Positions 1 through 11,060 of a stretch of 57,371 nucleotides of DNA are shown here, piece after piece. The stretch lies in assembly GCA_015488325.1 (NCBI GenBank), contig WFOA01000025.1:1-57371 (forward strand), written 5' to 3'. The position numbers and the translations under genes are program-made. Positions within the stretch are counted from its first letter, which is position 1. Each line of letters starts with the position of its first letter. This stretch comes from Acidimicrobiia bacterium. GTDB lineage: Bacteria > Actinomycetota > Acidimicrobiia > Spongiisociales > ZC4RG35. The notes under the pieces were generated by a model that ran no database searches, was not told the origin of the DNA, and was given only the letters and a program-made list of their open reading frames with translations.

Positions 1-228
1 CGGGGCCTGCGGGTGCCCGAAGACGTCTCTCTGGTCGGGTACGACAACACCGCCGTCGCCCGGCTCCGCCACATCGACCTCACCACCGTCGACCAGCCGA
101 AACAGGAGATGGCCGACCACGCCGTCCGGCTCCTCGTCGAACGTCTCGACGGTGGCCGCACCTCCACCGAGCACATCGTCGTCGACCCCACCCTGGTGGT
201 GCGCGGCAGCACCGGCCCGGTGCGCTGA
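1..228 (+). CDS. LacI-family transcriptional regulator, C-terminal fragment
   Basis: The gene begins before the window; the open frame runs from base 1 to the TGA at 226-228, giving 75 residues. The visible part, with VPEDVSLVGYDN near the start and LTTVDQP followed by EMADHAVRLL, matches the end of the periplasmic-binding-protein-like effector domain of LacI/GalR regulators. The DNA-binding helix-turn-helix lies outside the window, so effector and targets cannot be judged. Twelve bases separate its stop from the stop of the convergent acs gene. Confidence 0.9.
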   Translation, partial: RGLRVPEDVSLVGYDNTAVARLRHIDLTTVDQPKQEMADHAVRLLVERLDGGRTSTEHIVVDPTLVVRGSTGPVR

Positions 229-240
229 GCGGGTGCCCCT

Positions 241-2193
<1,953 letters not shown>

Positions 2194-2223
2194 ATCTCCT
2201 CCGGGTACACGACAACGGGCCTG

Positions 2224-2229
2224 AACCTA
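2224..2229 (-). promoter_or_regulatory. Probable -10 box of acs
   Basis: TAGGTT on the minus strand. A start about 7 nt downstream would leave a leader of about 24 nt that contains the GGAGGAG ribosome site. No convincing -35 is seen. Confidence 0.45.
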
Positions 2230-2271
2230 CCAACCCGGGCCCGGCCGCGCCCCGCCGAACAGGGTCGACCT

Positions 2272-3027
2272 TCAGTTCGAATAGGCGACCGACATGGCGT
2301 GGCTCCACCGCTCCACCACCGTCGTGTAGGCCTCGCCGGCCCGCATCCAGTCGCCCTCCTCGAGGGCTTCCAGCGCCTCCCACACCTCACCCACCGAGTT
2401 CTCCAGTACGAGCTCTTCGGGACCGAGCATCCTCCCGGCGCTGCCGAAGTCCAGCTCCACCATCGACCCTGCGGGGAAGGCGGCCAGCCATCCGAGGACG
2501 TCGCCGACCTCGCCTTCCGCCACCTCCACCAGCTCGACCTCCGACAGGATGCGGATCGCCCGCCGGAGCCGCTCCAAGGCGGTCTCCAGACCGGTTCGGT
2601 ACCTCACCTCGGGGAAGGACGTCCCGGAGAGATGCCGCTCCTCGGACGAGAACGGGACGAACCATCGAAGGGGGACATGCCAGGCCGACGTGAGGATGTG
2701 GCTGCGGTCGCCGGGACGTCGCCGACGGAGCTGTTCGAGCTCGGTCGACGCCCGGCCTGCCACCGCTTCGGGAACGAGGCTTCCTCCTGCCGGGTGTCGG
2801 TAGGCGTTGTGCATCGCCACGATCCCCTCCAGCATCCGGAGCCGGGGCAGCCGCGGACAGGCGAACCGGCGGCCGTTCCATTCCGCCACCAGGGCGTCGT
2901 CGGTGAGGGATTCGGCGACGATCCCGTAGGTGCCGAGCCGCCGGACCGGCAGCCCTGCGCGGTGGGGGACGACCGACCCGAAGGTTTCGATCGGCCGGTA
3001 GACCCGGAGATGGGAGGTGGGGATCAC
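2272..3027 (-). CDS. Conserved actinobacterial protein of unknown function
   Basis: A 251-residue soluble protein without signal peptide or membrane segment. Its start, V-IPTSHLRVYRPIETF, resembles a group of uncharacterised actinobacterial proteins that open with a TSHLRVYxPxEAF-like segment (recalled, not searched). The C-terminal third is rich in Glu/Leu helices. The GTG at 3027 is chosen because a TAGGAT -10-like box (3035-3040, minus strand) ends 7 nt upstream, implying a leaderless transcript; the alternative start at 3063 would lie upstream of that box. It is divergent from the amino-acid dehydrogenase, and its stop is 78 bp from the acs start. No function can be assigned. Confidence 0.75.
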   Translation of the reverse strand: MIPTSHLRVYRPIETFGSVVPHRAGLPVRRLGTYGIVAESLTDDALVAEWNGRRFACPRLPRLRMLEGIVAMHNAYRHPAGGSLVPEAVAGRASTELEQLRRRRPGDRSHILTSAWHVPLRWFVPFSSEERHLSGTSFPEVRYRTGLETALERLRRAIRILSEVELVEVAEGEVGDVLGWLAAFPAGSMVELDFGSAGRMLGPEELVLENSVGEVWEALEALEEGDWMRAGEAYTTVVERWSHAMSVAYSN

Positions 3028-3034
3028 GGGCGGA

Positions 3035-3081
3035 ATCCTATCGTTCGGCCCGGACCCGCACACACCCGCCTCCGGTAGACT
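3035..3081. promoter_or_regulatory. Divergent promoter pair, unknown gene and amino-acid dehydrogenase
   Basis: TAGGAT on the minus strand (3035-3040) serves the gene starting at 3027. TAGACT on the plus strand (3076-3081) serves the dehydrogenase. Each sits where RNA synthesis would begin at or just before the coding region. No clear -35 elements are seen. Confidence 0.5.
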
Positions 3082-3110
3082 CGGCGGTGACGCAACCGGA
3101 GGATCGCGAG

Positions 3111-4193
3111 TTGGGAGTATTCGAGTCGATCGCCGGAGAGGGACATGAGCAGGTCCTCTTCGGTTTCGACCCCGTATCGGGGTTGAAAACGATCATCGCC
3201 ATCCACTCCACCGACCTCGGTCCCGCCCTCGGCGGGACTCGTTTTTTTCCGTACGAATCCGAAGACGACGCCCTCACCGACGTCCTGCGCCTGGCCAAAG
3301 GGATGACCTACAAGGCGGCGGCTGCCGGCCTCGATCTGGGCGGCGGCAAGGCGGTCATCATCGGCGACCCCCACACCGACAAGTCGGAACGTCTGTTCCG
3401 GGCCTACGGCCGCATCGTCGACTCCCTCCAGGGCCGCTACATCACCGCCGAGGACGTCGGCACCGACGTCGCCGACATGGAGCTGGTCCGCCGCGAGACC
3501 CGATGGGCGGTGGGGATCCCCGTCCCCGAAGGGGGCTCCGGCGACCCGTCTCCGGCCACCGCCCGGGGGCTGTTCGCCGCCCTCAAGACGGTGTCCGAAC
3601 GGCTCTGGGGGACCGACGACCTGGCCGGGCGACGTGTCGCCGTCCAGGGGGTCGGCAAGGTCGGCCACGCCTTCGTCCGCCTCCTCGTCGAAGCCCGCGC
3701 CGAAGTCGTCGCCACCGACGCCTACGAGCCCTCCCTCCGCCGGGCGATGGACGACTTCGGGGTGAAGGGCGTCGAACCGGACGCCATCTACGAGATCGAC
3801 TGCGACGTCTTCTCGCCCTGCGCGCTCGGGGCCATCCTCAACGAAGACACCATCCCCCGCCTGAGCTGTCAGGCGGTGGTGGGAAGCGCCAACAACCAGC
3901 TCGCCACCGAGGCCGACGCCGACCGTCTGGCCGACCGCGGCATCCTGTACGCCCCCGATTTCGTCGTCAACGCCGGCGGCCTCATCAACGTCTACGAGGA
4001 GATGCGGGGCTATTCGCGGACCCGGGCGATGCACCGGGTGGATTCGATCGGTGAGGCGACCCGCCGCATCCTCGAGACGGCCGAACGGGAATCGATCAAC
4101 CCTCACCAGGCGGCGGTCCGGGTGGCCGAACGTCGCATCCACGAGATCGGAGACCTCCGCCGGTTCCGTCGGAGCGGCGACGACCGAAACTGA
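3111..4193 (+). CDS. Leucine/valine/phenylalanine dehydrogenase family protein
   Basis: A 360-residue NAD-dependent amino-acid dehydrogenase that would deaminate branched-chain amino acids to 2-oxo acids. The N-terminal domain has LGPALGGTRF and the glycine-rich lysine motif GLDLGGGKAVI with the catalytic Lys. The C-terminal Rossmann domain begins near VAVQGVGKVGHAFV, followed by the conserved VVGSANNQL and VVNAGGLINVYEE segments. TTG at 3111 is preferred: GGAGG lies 8 nt upstream, and the N-terminus then matches leucine dehydrogenases (VFESIAGEGHEQ). A GTG at 3087, 5 nt after the -10 box, is the alternative. The next gene encodes the E1 of the oxo-acid dehydrogenase, which supports a role in Val/Leu/Ile breakdown. 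Substrate preference is not resolved. Confidence 0.9.
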   Translation: MGVFESIAGEGHEQVLFGFDPVSGLKTIIAIHSTDLGPALGGTRFFPYESEDDALTDVLRLAKGMTYKAAAAGLDLGGGKAVIIGDPHTDKSERLFRAYGRIVDSLQGRYITAEDVGTDVADMELVRRETRWAVGIPVPEGGSGDPSPATARGLFAALKTVSERLWGTDDLAGRRVAVQGVGKVGHAFVRLLVEARAEVVATDAYEPSLRRAMDDFGVKGVEPDAIYEIDCDVFSPCALGAILNEDTIPRLSCQAVVGSANNQLATEADADRLADRGILYAPDFVVNAGGLINVYEEMRGYSRTRAMHRVDSIGEATRRILETAERESINPHQAAVRVAERRIHEIGDLRRFRRSGDDRN

Positions 4194-4211
4194 GCGCGAA
4201 AGGAGACCCCC

Positions 4212-6239
4212 TTGGAGTGGATGAAGCGTGAGCTCCATCACCGGGATCTGGGCCTGACCGACGAGCAGGTCCTCGACATGTACCGGGTGATGCTCACCGC
4301 CCGCAAGATCGACGACCGGATGTTCGCCCTCAACCGCCAGGGTCGAGCACCCTTCGTCGTCGGCTCGTCGGGCCACGAGGCCATCCAGGTGGCATCCGCC
4401 TTCGCCCTGGACCGCCAGGTCGACTGGGTCCTGCCCTACTACCGGGACATGGGGGTGGCGCTCGCCTGGGGGGTGACCCCCCTGGAGGTCTTCCTGGCGG
4501 TCTTCGCCCGGGGCGCCGACCCGGCGTCGGGCGGACGTCAGCTCCCCAACCACTGGTCGTACCCGGAGCTTCGGATCTTCACCCAGAGCTCACCGATCGG
4601 AACCCAATATCCCCACGCCGTGGGGATCGCCCACGCCCTCCGCTCCCAGGGACGTCCCGGAATCGTCGTCGTGTACGGCGGCGAAGGCTCGACGTCGGAG
4701 GGCGACTGGCATGAGGCGATGAACTGGGCAGGGATCCACCGGCTGGGAGTGATCTTCGTCATCGAGAACAACCAGTACGCCATCTCGGTACCCAGCCAGG
4801 AGGAGGTGGCCGGATGCATCGCCGACCGGGCCGCCGGCTACGGGATGGTGGGATTCCGCATCGACGGCAACGACCCGATGCTGGTCTACAAGACGGTGCG
4901 GGAGGCGGCCGAGCGGGCCCGACGCGGGGAGGGGCCGACCCTGATCGAAGCCGAGACCTACCGCTACTACGCCCACACCTCCGACGACGACGACCGCCTG
5001 TACCGGAGCCGTGAAGAGGTGTTGGAGTGGCGCCGCCACGACCCGGTCGTCAACATGCGGCAGTACCTGATCGAAGAGCGGCTGCTGTCCGAGGCGGACG
5101 AACGAGACCTGGTCGCCTCCATCGAACGCACCCTGGCAGCCGCCGTCGAGGAGGCGGAAGCGTCGCCGCCTCCCACCGACCCCGCCACCAAGGTGTACGC
5201 CCGGGTGATCGAACCGTCCGAGCCGGTGCGACGGGTGGAACCGGCCGTGGACGGCCCCGAGGTGAACCTCATCACCGCCGTCAACCGGGCCCTCCACGAC
5301 GTGATGGAAGCCCACCCCGACACCCTCGTCTTCGGTGAGGACGTGGCCGGGGAGAAAGGCGGGGTGTTCAAGGCGACCCAGGGGCTGACGGCCACGTTCG
5401 GCCGGGAACGATGCTTCAACACCCCCCTCGCCGAGTCGGTGATCATCGGGGCGGCGATCGGAATGACCGCCCTGGGGAAACGGCCCATCCCCGAGATCCA
5501 GTTCGCCGACTACATCCACCCTTCGTTCGATCAGATCGTCAACGAGGCCGCCCGGATCCACTACCGGTCCGACGGCGCCTGGAGCTGCCCGATCGTGATC
5601 CGGACACCCTTCGGCGCCGGCATCCACGGGGCGCTGTACCACTCGCAGTCGGTGGAGGCCTTCTTCGCCCACGTCCCCGGGCTGAAGGTGGTGGTGCCTT
5701 CCACCCCGGCCGACGTGAAAGGTCTCCTGTGGGAGGCGGTGGAAGACCCCGACCCGGTGCTGTTCCTCGAACCGAAGAAGCTGTACCGGCTGGCGAAAGG
5801 GCCTTACCCCGAAGGCGAATACCGGGTACCCCTGGGCCGGGCCGCCATCCGCCACGAAGGAACCGACCTCACCATCCTCACCTACGGGGCGATGGCCCAT
5901 TTCGCCCTGGAGGCGGTCCCCCTCCTCGAAGAGTTGGGAATCTCCCCCGAGGTGATCGACCTCCGGAGCCTGAAGCCCCTCGACTGGCCGACGGTGGAGG
6001 CGTCGGTGCAGAAGACGTCACGGGTGCTGATCGTCCACGAAGACAACGAGTTCGTCGGCTACGGGGCGGAACTGGCCGCCCAGATCGCCGACAAGGCGTT
6101 CGAATGGTTGGACGCGCCGATCCGTCGTTACGCCCTCGGCGACCTTCCGGCGATGCCCTACGCCTCCGAGCTCGAAGAGATGGTGTATCCGAACCCCGAG
6201 GGGATCGTCGCCCACGCCCAGGACCTCATCAAGTACTGA
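4212..6239 (+). CDS. Branched-chain 2-oxoacid dehydrogenase E1, fused alpha and beta subunits
   Basis: A 675-residue fusion of the thiamine-diphosphate E1. Residues 1-340 match E1-alpha, with the ThDP motif starting at GEG (157-159) and ending at ENN (185-187). Residues 350-675 match E1-beta (VNLITAVNRAL, FGEDVAGEKGGVF, then the C-terminal transketolase domain). It would decarboxylate branched-chain 2-oxo acids and transfer the acyl group to a lipoyl E2. Neither E2 nor E3 is encoded nearby, so they must come from elsewhere. TTG at 4212 follows AAAGGAG by 6 nt; ATG at 4221 is possible. It lies 18 bp after the amino-acid dehydrogenase, probably in one operon. Confidence 0.92.
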   Translation: MEWMKRELHHRDLGLTDEQVLDMYRVMLTARKIDDRMFALNRQGRAPFVVGSSGHEAIQVASAFALDRQVDWVLPYYRDMGVALAWGVTPLEVFLAVFARGADPASGGRQLPNHWSYPELRIFTQSSPIGTQYPHAVGIAHALRSQGRPGIVVVYGGEGSTSEGDWHEAMNWAGIHRLGVIFVIENNQYAISVPSQEEVAGCIADRAAGYGMVGFRIDGNDPMLVYKTVREAAERARRGEGPTLIEAETYRYYAHTSDDDDRLYRSREEVLEWRRHDPVVNMRQYLIEERLLSEADERDLVASIERTLAAAVEEAEASPPPTDPATKVYARVIEPSEPVRRVEPAVDGPEVNLITAVNRALHDVMEAHPDTLVFGEDVAGEKGGVFKATQGLTATFGRERCFNTPLAESVIIGAAIGMTALGKRPIPEIQFADYIHPSFDQIVNEAARIHYRSDGAWSCPIVIRTPFGAGIHGALYHSQSVEAFFAHVPGLKVVVPSTPADVKGLLWEAVEDPDPVLFLEPKKLYRLAKGPYPEGEYRVPLGRAAIRHEGTDLTILTYGAMAHFALEAVPLLEELGISPEVIDLRSLKPLDWPTVEASVQKTSRVLIVHEDNEFVGYGAELAAQIADKAFEWLDAPIRRYALGDLPAMPYASELEEMVYPNPEGIVAHAQDLIKY

Positions 6240-6245
6240 CGGCGC

Positions 6246-6593
6246 TCAATCGTCGTCGTCGTGCGGTGGCGTCGCCGTGGTGGTGGTCTGCTCCAAACAG
6301 ATCTGCTCGCCGGCATGCGCCGGGTTCTCGCAGTAGTCGGGGTCGCCCGGCACCGGCCCGCCGCCACCCACGTTCTGACCGCCGCCTCCGCCGCCACCCT
6401 GCTCGACGACGGTGGTGACGGTCACGCCCGGCTGGAAGGCCGGCGGTGCCTCCTCCAAGAGGTTATTCACCCGCCCACCGAAGAACGCCACCGCCGTGAA
6501 CGCGAAGAGCGCGATCAGCAGCAACAACAAAGCGGTCTCGGTGGCCGTGACGCCCGATTCACGACCTCGGCACGTTCTCCCCGCCCGATCCAT
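6246..6593 (-). CDS. Flp/Fap-type (type IVb) pilin-like protein
   Basis: A 115-residue protein with a short basic leader, then ESG|VTATE (prepilin-peptidase-like site, Glu at +5) and a hydrophobic helix ALLLLLIALFAFTAVAFF (about residues 20-38). This is the Flp pilin layout for surface filaments. Unusually, the tail continues for about 70 residues with a valine/threonine stretch, a run of eight glycines, two cysteines (DPDYCENPAHAGEQIC) and an acidic end, PPHDDDD. The ATG at 6593 has GGGAGG 8 nt upstream, inside a duplicated 10-bp unit. No tad assembly genes are in the window. The stop is 6 bp from the stop of the convergent E1 gene. Confidence 0.75.
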   Translation of the reverse strand: MDRAGRTCRGRESGVTATETALLLLLIALFAFTAVAFFGGRVNNLLEEAPPAFQPGVTVTTVVEQGGGGGGGQNVGGGGPVPGDPDYCENPAHAGEQICLEQTTTTATPPHDDDD

Positions 6594-6600
6594 GTCGTAA

Positions 6601-6620
6601 GCCTCCCTGAGCCTCCCTGA
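6601..6620 (-). repeat. Tandem 10-bp repeat doubling the ribosome site of the pilin gene
   Basis: On the minus strand TCAGGGAGGC occurs twice in direct tandem just before the pilin start. The copy nearest the gene is correctly spaced from the ATG. Confidence 0.7.
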
Positions 6621-6733
6621 TTCCCCACTTACCACGATACCCGCCATGAGGGGATTCGTACAGGGGTTGGGAGACCCATCCGGCGGAGACGGAGATCCGC
6701 CCACCACAGAACGTCCCGACGGGGCTTCGCCGT

Positions 6734-7117
6734 CTACCCGACGGTCTCCACTCCGGCGCGACGCAGGACACCCCGCACCCGCAGCATCAGCTCCCGGGGG
6801 CTGAAGGGCTTGGTGACGTAGTCGGTGGCCCCGACGGTGAGTCCCCGCTCCACGTCGGATTCCTGCGCCCGGGCGGTGAGCATGATGACCGGCAGGTCGG
6901 CGTTGCGTTCACGGATCCGCCGGCACACCTCGATCCCGTCGATGCCCGGCATCATCAGGTCCAAGACGACCAGATCGAAGGGCTGCATCGACAGCATGGC
7001 CAGCGCCTCCTCCCCGGTCTCGGCAGTGACCACCTCGAGGCCTTCGAGCCGAAGCTTCAGCTCGACGAGGGCCCGCACGTCCGGGTCGTCGTCGACCACG
7101 AGCACCCTGGCCATCAT
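6734..7117 (-). CDS. Stand-alone response-regulator receiver protein
   Basis: A 127-residue CheY-like receiver with no output domain. The acidic pair is D10-D11 after VLVVD, the phospho-acceptor is D53 in [10 protein letters not shown]81 lies in MLTARA and K103 in TKPFSP. It overlaps the histidine kinase by 4 bp (ATGA), so the two are translationally coupled and form a two-component pair. The start is ATG 7117, or ATG 7114, which is better spaced from GGAGG. The output is probably protein-protein interaction. The pilin gene lies 140 bp downstream in the same direction. Confidence 0.92.
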   Translation of the reverse strand: MMARVLVVDDDPDVRALVELKLRLEGLEVVTAETGEEALAMLSMQPFDLVVLDLMMPGIDGIEVCRRIRERNADLPVIMLTARAQESDVERGLTVGATDYVTKPFSPRELMLRVRGVLRRAGVETVG

Positions 7118-9144
7118 GTACCTCCTTCGGAGGTCTGGTCGGCACCCGACAACGCCAAGGTAAGGGTTACCGTCGTCCCCGCACCGGGGACGGAGGCGAT
7201 CTCGACGGTGCCGCCGTGGTTCTGGACGATGGCGTCGACGATCGCCAAACCGAGGCCCGTCCCCTGAATCTGACGTGACCGAGCGTTGGCGGCACGGAAG
7301 AACCGGTCGAACACCCGGTCGAGGTCTTCGGGGGGGATCCCGATGCCGGTGTCGGCGACCTCCACCACCGCGTGGTCGCCCCGCCGGTAGGTACGGATCG
7401 TCACCCGTCCCCCGGCCGGAGTGAACTTGACGCCGTTGCTCGCCAGATTGGAAATCGCCATCTCCAGTTGTTGGGGGTCGCCGGACACCACCAGCACCTC
7501 GTCGCCGTGTTCCACCACCAGCTCCACGTCGGCGTCGGCGGCACGCACCGCCACCGCCTCACGAACCTGGTCGACCACCTCGGCGAGGACGACCGGGAGA
7601 CGCAGATCCTCCTTGCCCCGTTCCAGCCGGGCGAGCTGGAGGATCTCGTTGATCAGCTCCAACAGGCGGTCCCCGTTCCGCAGCACGATGTCGAGGGCTT
7701 CCGCCTGCTCTTCGGTGACCGGCCCGAACGACCCTTCGATCATCAGCTCCAGATAGCCGATGATCGACGTGAGGGGGGTACGCAGCTCGTGGGAGACGTT
7801 GGAGATGAGGGCATCTTTCATCTCCTCCACCGCCAGCCGGTCGGTCAGGTCCCGGGCGACCACCGCCAGGAACGGCCGGCGTCCGTCCCCCGAGATCGTG
7901 AACGCCGCCAGCGACACCGGCACCTCTTCGCCGTCCCGACCCGTCACCGCCGACTCCCCCGCCCACGTCCCCTCTTCGGCGACGGCAGGCAGGACGACTT
8001 CGCGCACCTGACGGGCGGCCCACGGCGGGCACAGATCCGCCAGCTCCCGACCGTCGACGGAATCGAACCGTCCGATCCCCACCATGCGCCGCCCGCCCCG
8101 GTTCAGGTATCTGAGACGCCCGTCGATGGTCCCCCAGGCGATCAGGTCGGGGGCGGCGTCGAGGATCTCGGCGGCCCGGGCGACGGCCCGTTGTGCCTCG
8201 ATCCGTTCGGTGACGTCACGGAACACGGCGATGAGGTGGTGGCTGTCGCCCATCGCGACCGGCGCCACCGAGGCCTCCACCGGGAAGGTGTGCCCGTCGA
8301 CCCGTACCGCCTCGACCATCAGCGGTTCGTCGAGGGGGTCGCCGTGGCGGACGATCCGTGACAGCCGGGTCGCCGTCCCCCTCCGCTGACGTTCCGCCAC
8401 GAAATCGACGATGGGGCGGCCCACCGGTTCGGTGCCCAACAGGTCACGGGCGGCCGGGTTGGAACGGACGATCCGCCCCTCGTCGTCGACGACGAGGAGA
8501 CCGTCGGGGGTCGAGTCGAACAAAGCGGTGAGGAACGCAGCGGTGTCTTCGAGGGCGGCGACCGCCCGGTCCCGGGCGCGGGTGGACTGGATCGCCTCGA
8601 CGATCGACGCGCACGCCGACAGCAGCGGCTGGAGGGCGTCGGCCAGCTCCCGACGGTAGGGACGGGCCGGGGCCGTCACCCCCATCACCCCGACCAGCCG
8701 GTCCGAGGAGGTGAGGGGGAGACCCAAGAAGCCGTCGATCGGTCCGAACCTGGCGGCCTCGACCGCACCGCCGCCGAGACGGACGGTGGCCGGCAGCACC
8801 AGGGGTTCCCCGGTGGCGATCACCTGGGAGATGAGCAGCCCAATGTCGGGATGGGGGGCGACGGGGTCCCCGTCGCCGCCCAGCCACTGCATCGCCCTGG
8901 TCTCGAAGCTGGGGAAGCCCCGGTCGGTGAGGTCGACCTCCCCGATGAACCCGTAGGACGACTCGGTGGTACGCAGGACGGCATCCAGAAGCAGCCGCCA
9001 CATGGTGGCGGGGTCGCCGTGGCTGACGTACTCACGCTGCACCGCCACGATCTCCCGGAGGATGACCGCGTCGAACCCGGGCGGCAGGGAGTCGACGGCG
9101 TCGCCACCCGCTCCGGCGCGCGACTGCTCATGGACTTGCTCCAC
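7114..9144 (-). CDS. Hybrid-sensor histidine kinase with GAF and two PAS domains
   Basis: A 676-residue, apparently soluble sensor kinase. A GAF-like domain (about 35-190) is followed by two PAS domains (about 200-310, containing [16 protein letters not shown], and 320-435). Then come HisKA with H452 in [18 protein letters not shown] and the HATPase with DTGIGIP (about 598) and GTGLGLAIV (about 628). No membrane segment is visible, so the signal is likely cytoplasmic. GTG 9144 is preferred because longer starts (up to 9255) would overlap the divergent argS promoter; the exact start is uncertain. It is coupled to the receiver gene downstream. Confidence 0.88.
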   Translation of the reverse strand: MEQVHEQSRAGAGGDAVDSLPPGFDAVILREIVAVQREYVSHGDPATMWRLLLDAVLRTTESSYGFIGEVDLTDRGFPSFETRAMQWLGGDGDPVAPHPDIGLLISQVIATGEPLVLPATVRLGGGAVEAARFGPIDGFLGLPLTSSDRLVGVMGVTAPARPYRRELADALQPLLSACASIVEAIQSTRARDRAVAALEDTAAFLTALFDSTPDGLLVVDDEGRIVRSNPAARDLLGTEPVGRPIVDFVAERQRRGTATRLSRIVRHGDPLDEPLMVEAVRVDGHTFPVEASVAPVAMGDSHHLIAVFRDVTERIEAQRAVARAAEILDAAPDLIAWGTIDGRLRYLNRGGRRMVGIGRFDSVDGRELADLCPPWAARQVREVVLPAVAEEGTWAGESAVTGRDGEEVPVSLAAFTISGDGRRPFLAVVARDLTDRLAVEEMKDALISNVSHELRTPLTSIIGYLELMIEGSFGPVTEEQAEALDIVLRNGDRLLELINEILQLARLERGKEDLRLPVVLAEVVDQVREAVAVRAADADVELVVEHGDEVLVVSGDPQQLEMAISNLASNGVKFTPAGGRVTIRTYRRGDHAVVEVADTGIGIPPEDLDRVFDRFFRAANARSRQIQGTGLGLAIVDAIVQNHGGTVEIASVPGAGTTVTLTLALSGADQTSEGGT

Positions 9145-9240
9145 GATGCCCCCGTCGGCACGGTGTCGCCCCGCTTGCGCGTACCCCGGCGACGGCTCGG
9201 CGGAACGCCGCGGCCGGTCTCCGGCCCCACGGGGCACCCC

Positions 9241-9246
9241 TATGCT
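9241..9246 (+). promoter_or_regulatory. -10 box of argS
   Basis: TATGCT ends 9 nt before the argS ATG, and no ribosome site lies between, so the transcript would have a leader of only 2-3 nt. Confidence 0.5.
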
Positions 9247-9255
9247 TGCCCGCAC

Positions 9256-11022
9256 ATGCCGCTACGTGCACACCTTTCGGACATCGTCGGTGACGCCTTC
9301 GCCTCCCTCGGGCTGGACCGCCGGTTCGGTGAGGTCGTCCCTGCCTCCCGACCCCAGTTCGGCGACTTCCAATGCAACGGGGCGATGGCCGCTGCCAGAG
9401 AGGCAGGCCGCCCACCCCGGGAGATCGCCGCCGACGTCGCCGGGATCGTCGCCCGTGCCCCCGAGGTGGCCGGCGTCGACGTCGCCGGGCCGGGCTTCAT
9501 CAACATCACCGTCGCCGACGACACCCTCGGCAACCTGCTCGACGGGCTCTGTGCCGACGCTCGCCTCGGGGTACCGACCGTGGACCGGCCACAGGTGGTG
9601 GTGGTCGACTACGGCGGACCGAACGTCGCCAAGCCGATGCACGTCGGCCATCTCCGCTCCACCATCATCGGCGACTCGGTCGCCCGCATCTTCGGCTTCG
9701 TCGGCCACCGGGTGATCCGGGACCCGCATTTCGGCGACTGGGGGCTGCAGATGGGGATGCTCATCGTCGAACTGGAGCGGAGACGTCCCGACCTGCCCTA
9801 CTTCGACCCCGACTACACCGGCCCCTACCCACAGGAGCCTCCGGTGACCCTCGACGACCTCCAGGAGATGTACCCGGAGGTCGCCGCCCGCTGCGCCGAC
9901 GACCCCGAATGGGCGGCGAAGGCCCGGCGGGCCACCGTCGAGCTCCAGCAGGGACGGCCCGGATACCGGGCCCTGTGGGAGCACATGGTGAAGGTCTCCC
10001 AGGAGAGCCAACGCCGGGACTTCGCCGACCTCGGTGTCACGTTCGACGTCTGGTACAGCGAATCCACCGTCCACGACCGGGTCGGACCGATGATCGAACG
10101 TCTCCGCCGGGGCGGGTTCGTGGAGGAGAGCGACGGGGCGTTGATCGTCAGGGTCGACCTCCCCGACGACACCCGGGAACTGCCACCGCTGATCCTCGTC
10201 ACCTCCGACGGTGGGTACCTGTACGGGACGACGGATCTCGCCACCATCGAGATGCGGGTCGAAGACATGGGAGCCGAGCTCGTCCTGTACGTGGTGGACG
10301 CCCGCCAGTCGGACCATTTCGAACAGGTCTTCCGGGCGGCCCGCAAGACCGGCATCGCCCCGCCCGACGTCGGGCTCGAACACATCGCCTTCGGGACGAT
10401 GAACGGCCCCGACGGCAAACCCTTCAAGACCCGCGAAGGCGGGGTGGTGCGGCTGCGAGACCTCATCGAGATGGTGACCGCCGCCGCCGACAAACGCCTC
10501 ACCGAAGCCGAGATCGCCCGCGACTACCCCCCGGAGGAACGGGAGCGGATCGCCCAGCAGGTGGGTCTGGCGGCACTCAAGTTCGGGGACCTCATCAACA
10601 ACCGGGTCTCCGACTACGTCTTCGACCTGGAACGGTTCACCAGCTTCGAAGGCAAGACCGGGCCCTACCTCCAATACGGGGCGGTCCGGATCAAGTCGAT
10701 CCTCCGCAACGCCGCCGACCGGGGATTCGAGCCCGGTCCCATCGTCGCACCGACCGTCGACGCCGAACGGACCCTGATGCTGTGGCTCACCCGTCTCCCC
10801 GACGTGGTGACCCGGGCCCTCGAGCTGCGGGCACCCAACGGCATCGCCGAGTTCGCCTACGAACTCACCTCGGTGTTCAACCGGTTCTACGAACGATGCC
10901 ACATCATCGGCGAAACCGATCCGGGGCGCCGGGCGTCGTGGCTGTCGCTGGTCCGTCTCACCCTCGACGAGATCTCCCTCTTGTTGGGCCTCCTCGGGAT
11001 CGACGTCCCCGACCGGATGTGA
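9256..11022 (+). CDS. argS: Arginyl-tRNA synthetase
   Basis: A 588-residue class I aminoacyl-tRNA synthetase, the normal length. It charges tRNA-Arg with arginine. The N-terminal Add1 domain (FGDFQCNGAMAAAREAG) precedes the catalytic core with GGPNVAKPMHVGHLRSTIIGD, where HVGH (129-132) is the HIGH-type signature. The C-terminal DALR anticodon-binding domain ends LLGLLGIDVPDRM. ATG 9256 is preferred because it begins exactly at the conserved N-terminus and follows the TATGCT box closely. It is divergent from the sensor kinase. An essential housekeeping gene. Confidence 0.97.
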   Translation: MPLRAHLSDIVGDAFASLGLDRRFGEVVPASRPQFGDFQCNGAMAAAREAGRPPREIAADVAGIVARAPEVAGVDVAGPGFINITVADDTLGNLLDGLCADARLGVPTVDRPQVVVVDYGGPNVAKPMHVGHLRSTIIGDSVARIFGFVGHRVIRDPHFGDWGLQMGMLIVELERRRPDLPYFDPDYTGPYPQEPPVTLDDLQEMYPEVAARCADDPEWAAKARRATVELQQGRPGYRALWEHMVKVSQESQRRDFADLGVTFDVWYSESTVHDRVGPMIERLRRGGFVEESDGALIVRVDLPDDTRELPPLILVTSDGGYLYGTTDLATIEMRVEDMGAELVLYVVDARQSDHFEQVFRAARKTGIAPPDVGLEHIAFGTMNGPDGKPFKTREGGVVRLRDLIEMVTAAADKRLTEAEIARDYPPEERERIAQQVGLAALKFGDLINNRVSDYVFDLERFTSFEGKTGPYLQYGAVRIKSILRNAADRGFEPGPIVAPTVDAERTLMLWLTRLPDVVTRALELRAPNGIAEFAYELTSVFNRFYERCHIIGETDPGRRASWLSLVRLTLDEISLLLGLLGIDVPDRM

Positions 11023-11048
11023 CCGGCACCCTCCGTCGCCTCCGTCTC

Positions 11049-11054
11049 TAGGCT
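11049..11054 (+). promoter_or_regulatory. -10 box of the GNAT gene at 11061
   Basis: TAGGCT ends 6 nt before the GTG start with no ribosome site between. A leaderless transcript is expected. Confidence 0.5.
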
Positions 11055-11060
11055 GAGCCG

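Noticed and set aside
6240-6245. Terminator between the E1 and pilin genes
   Set aside because: Only 6 bp separate the two stops, and no hairpin is visible.
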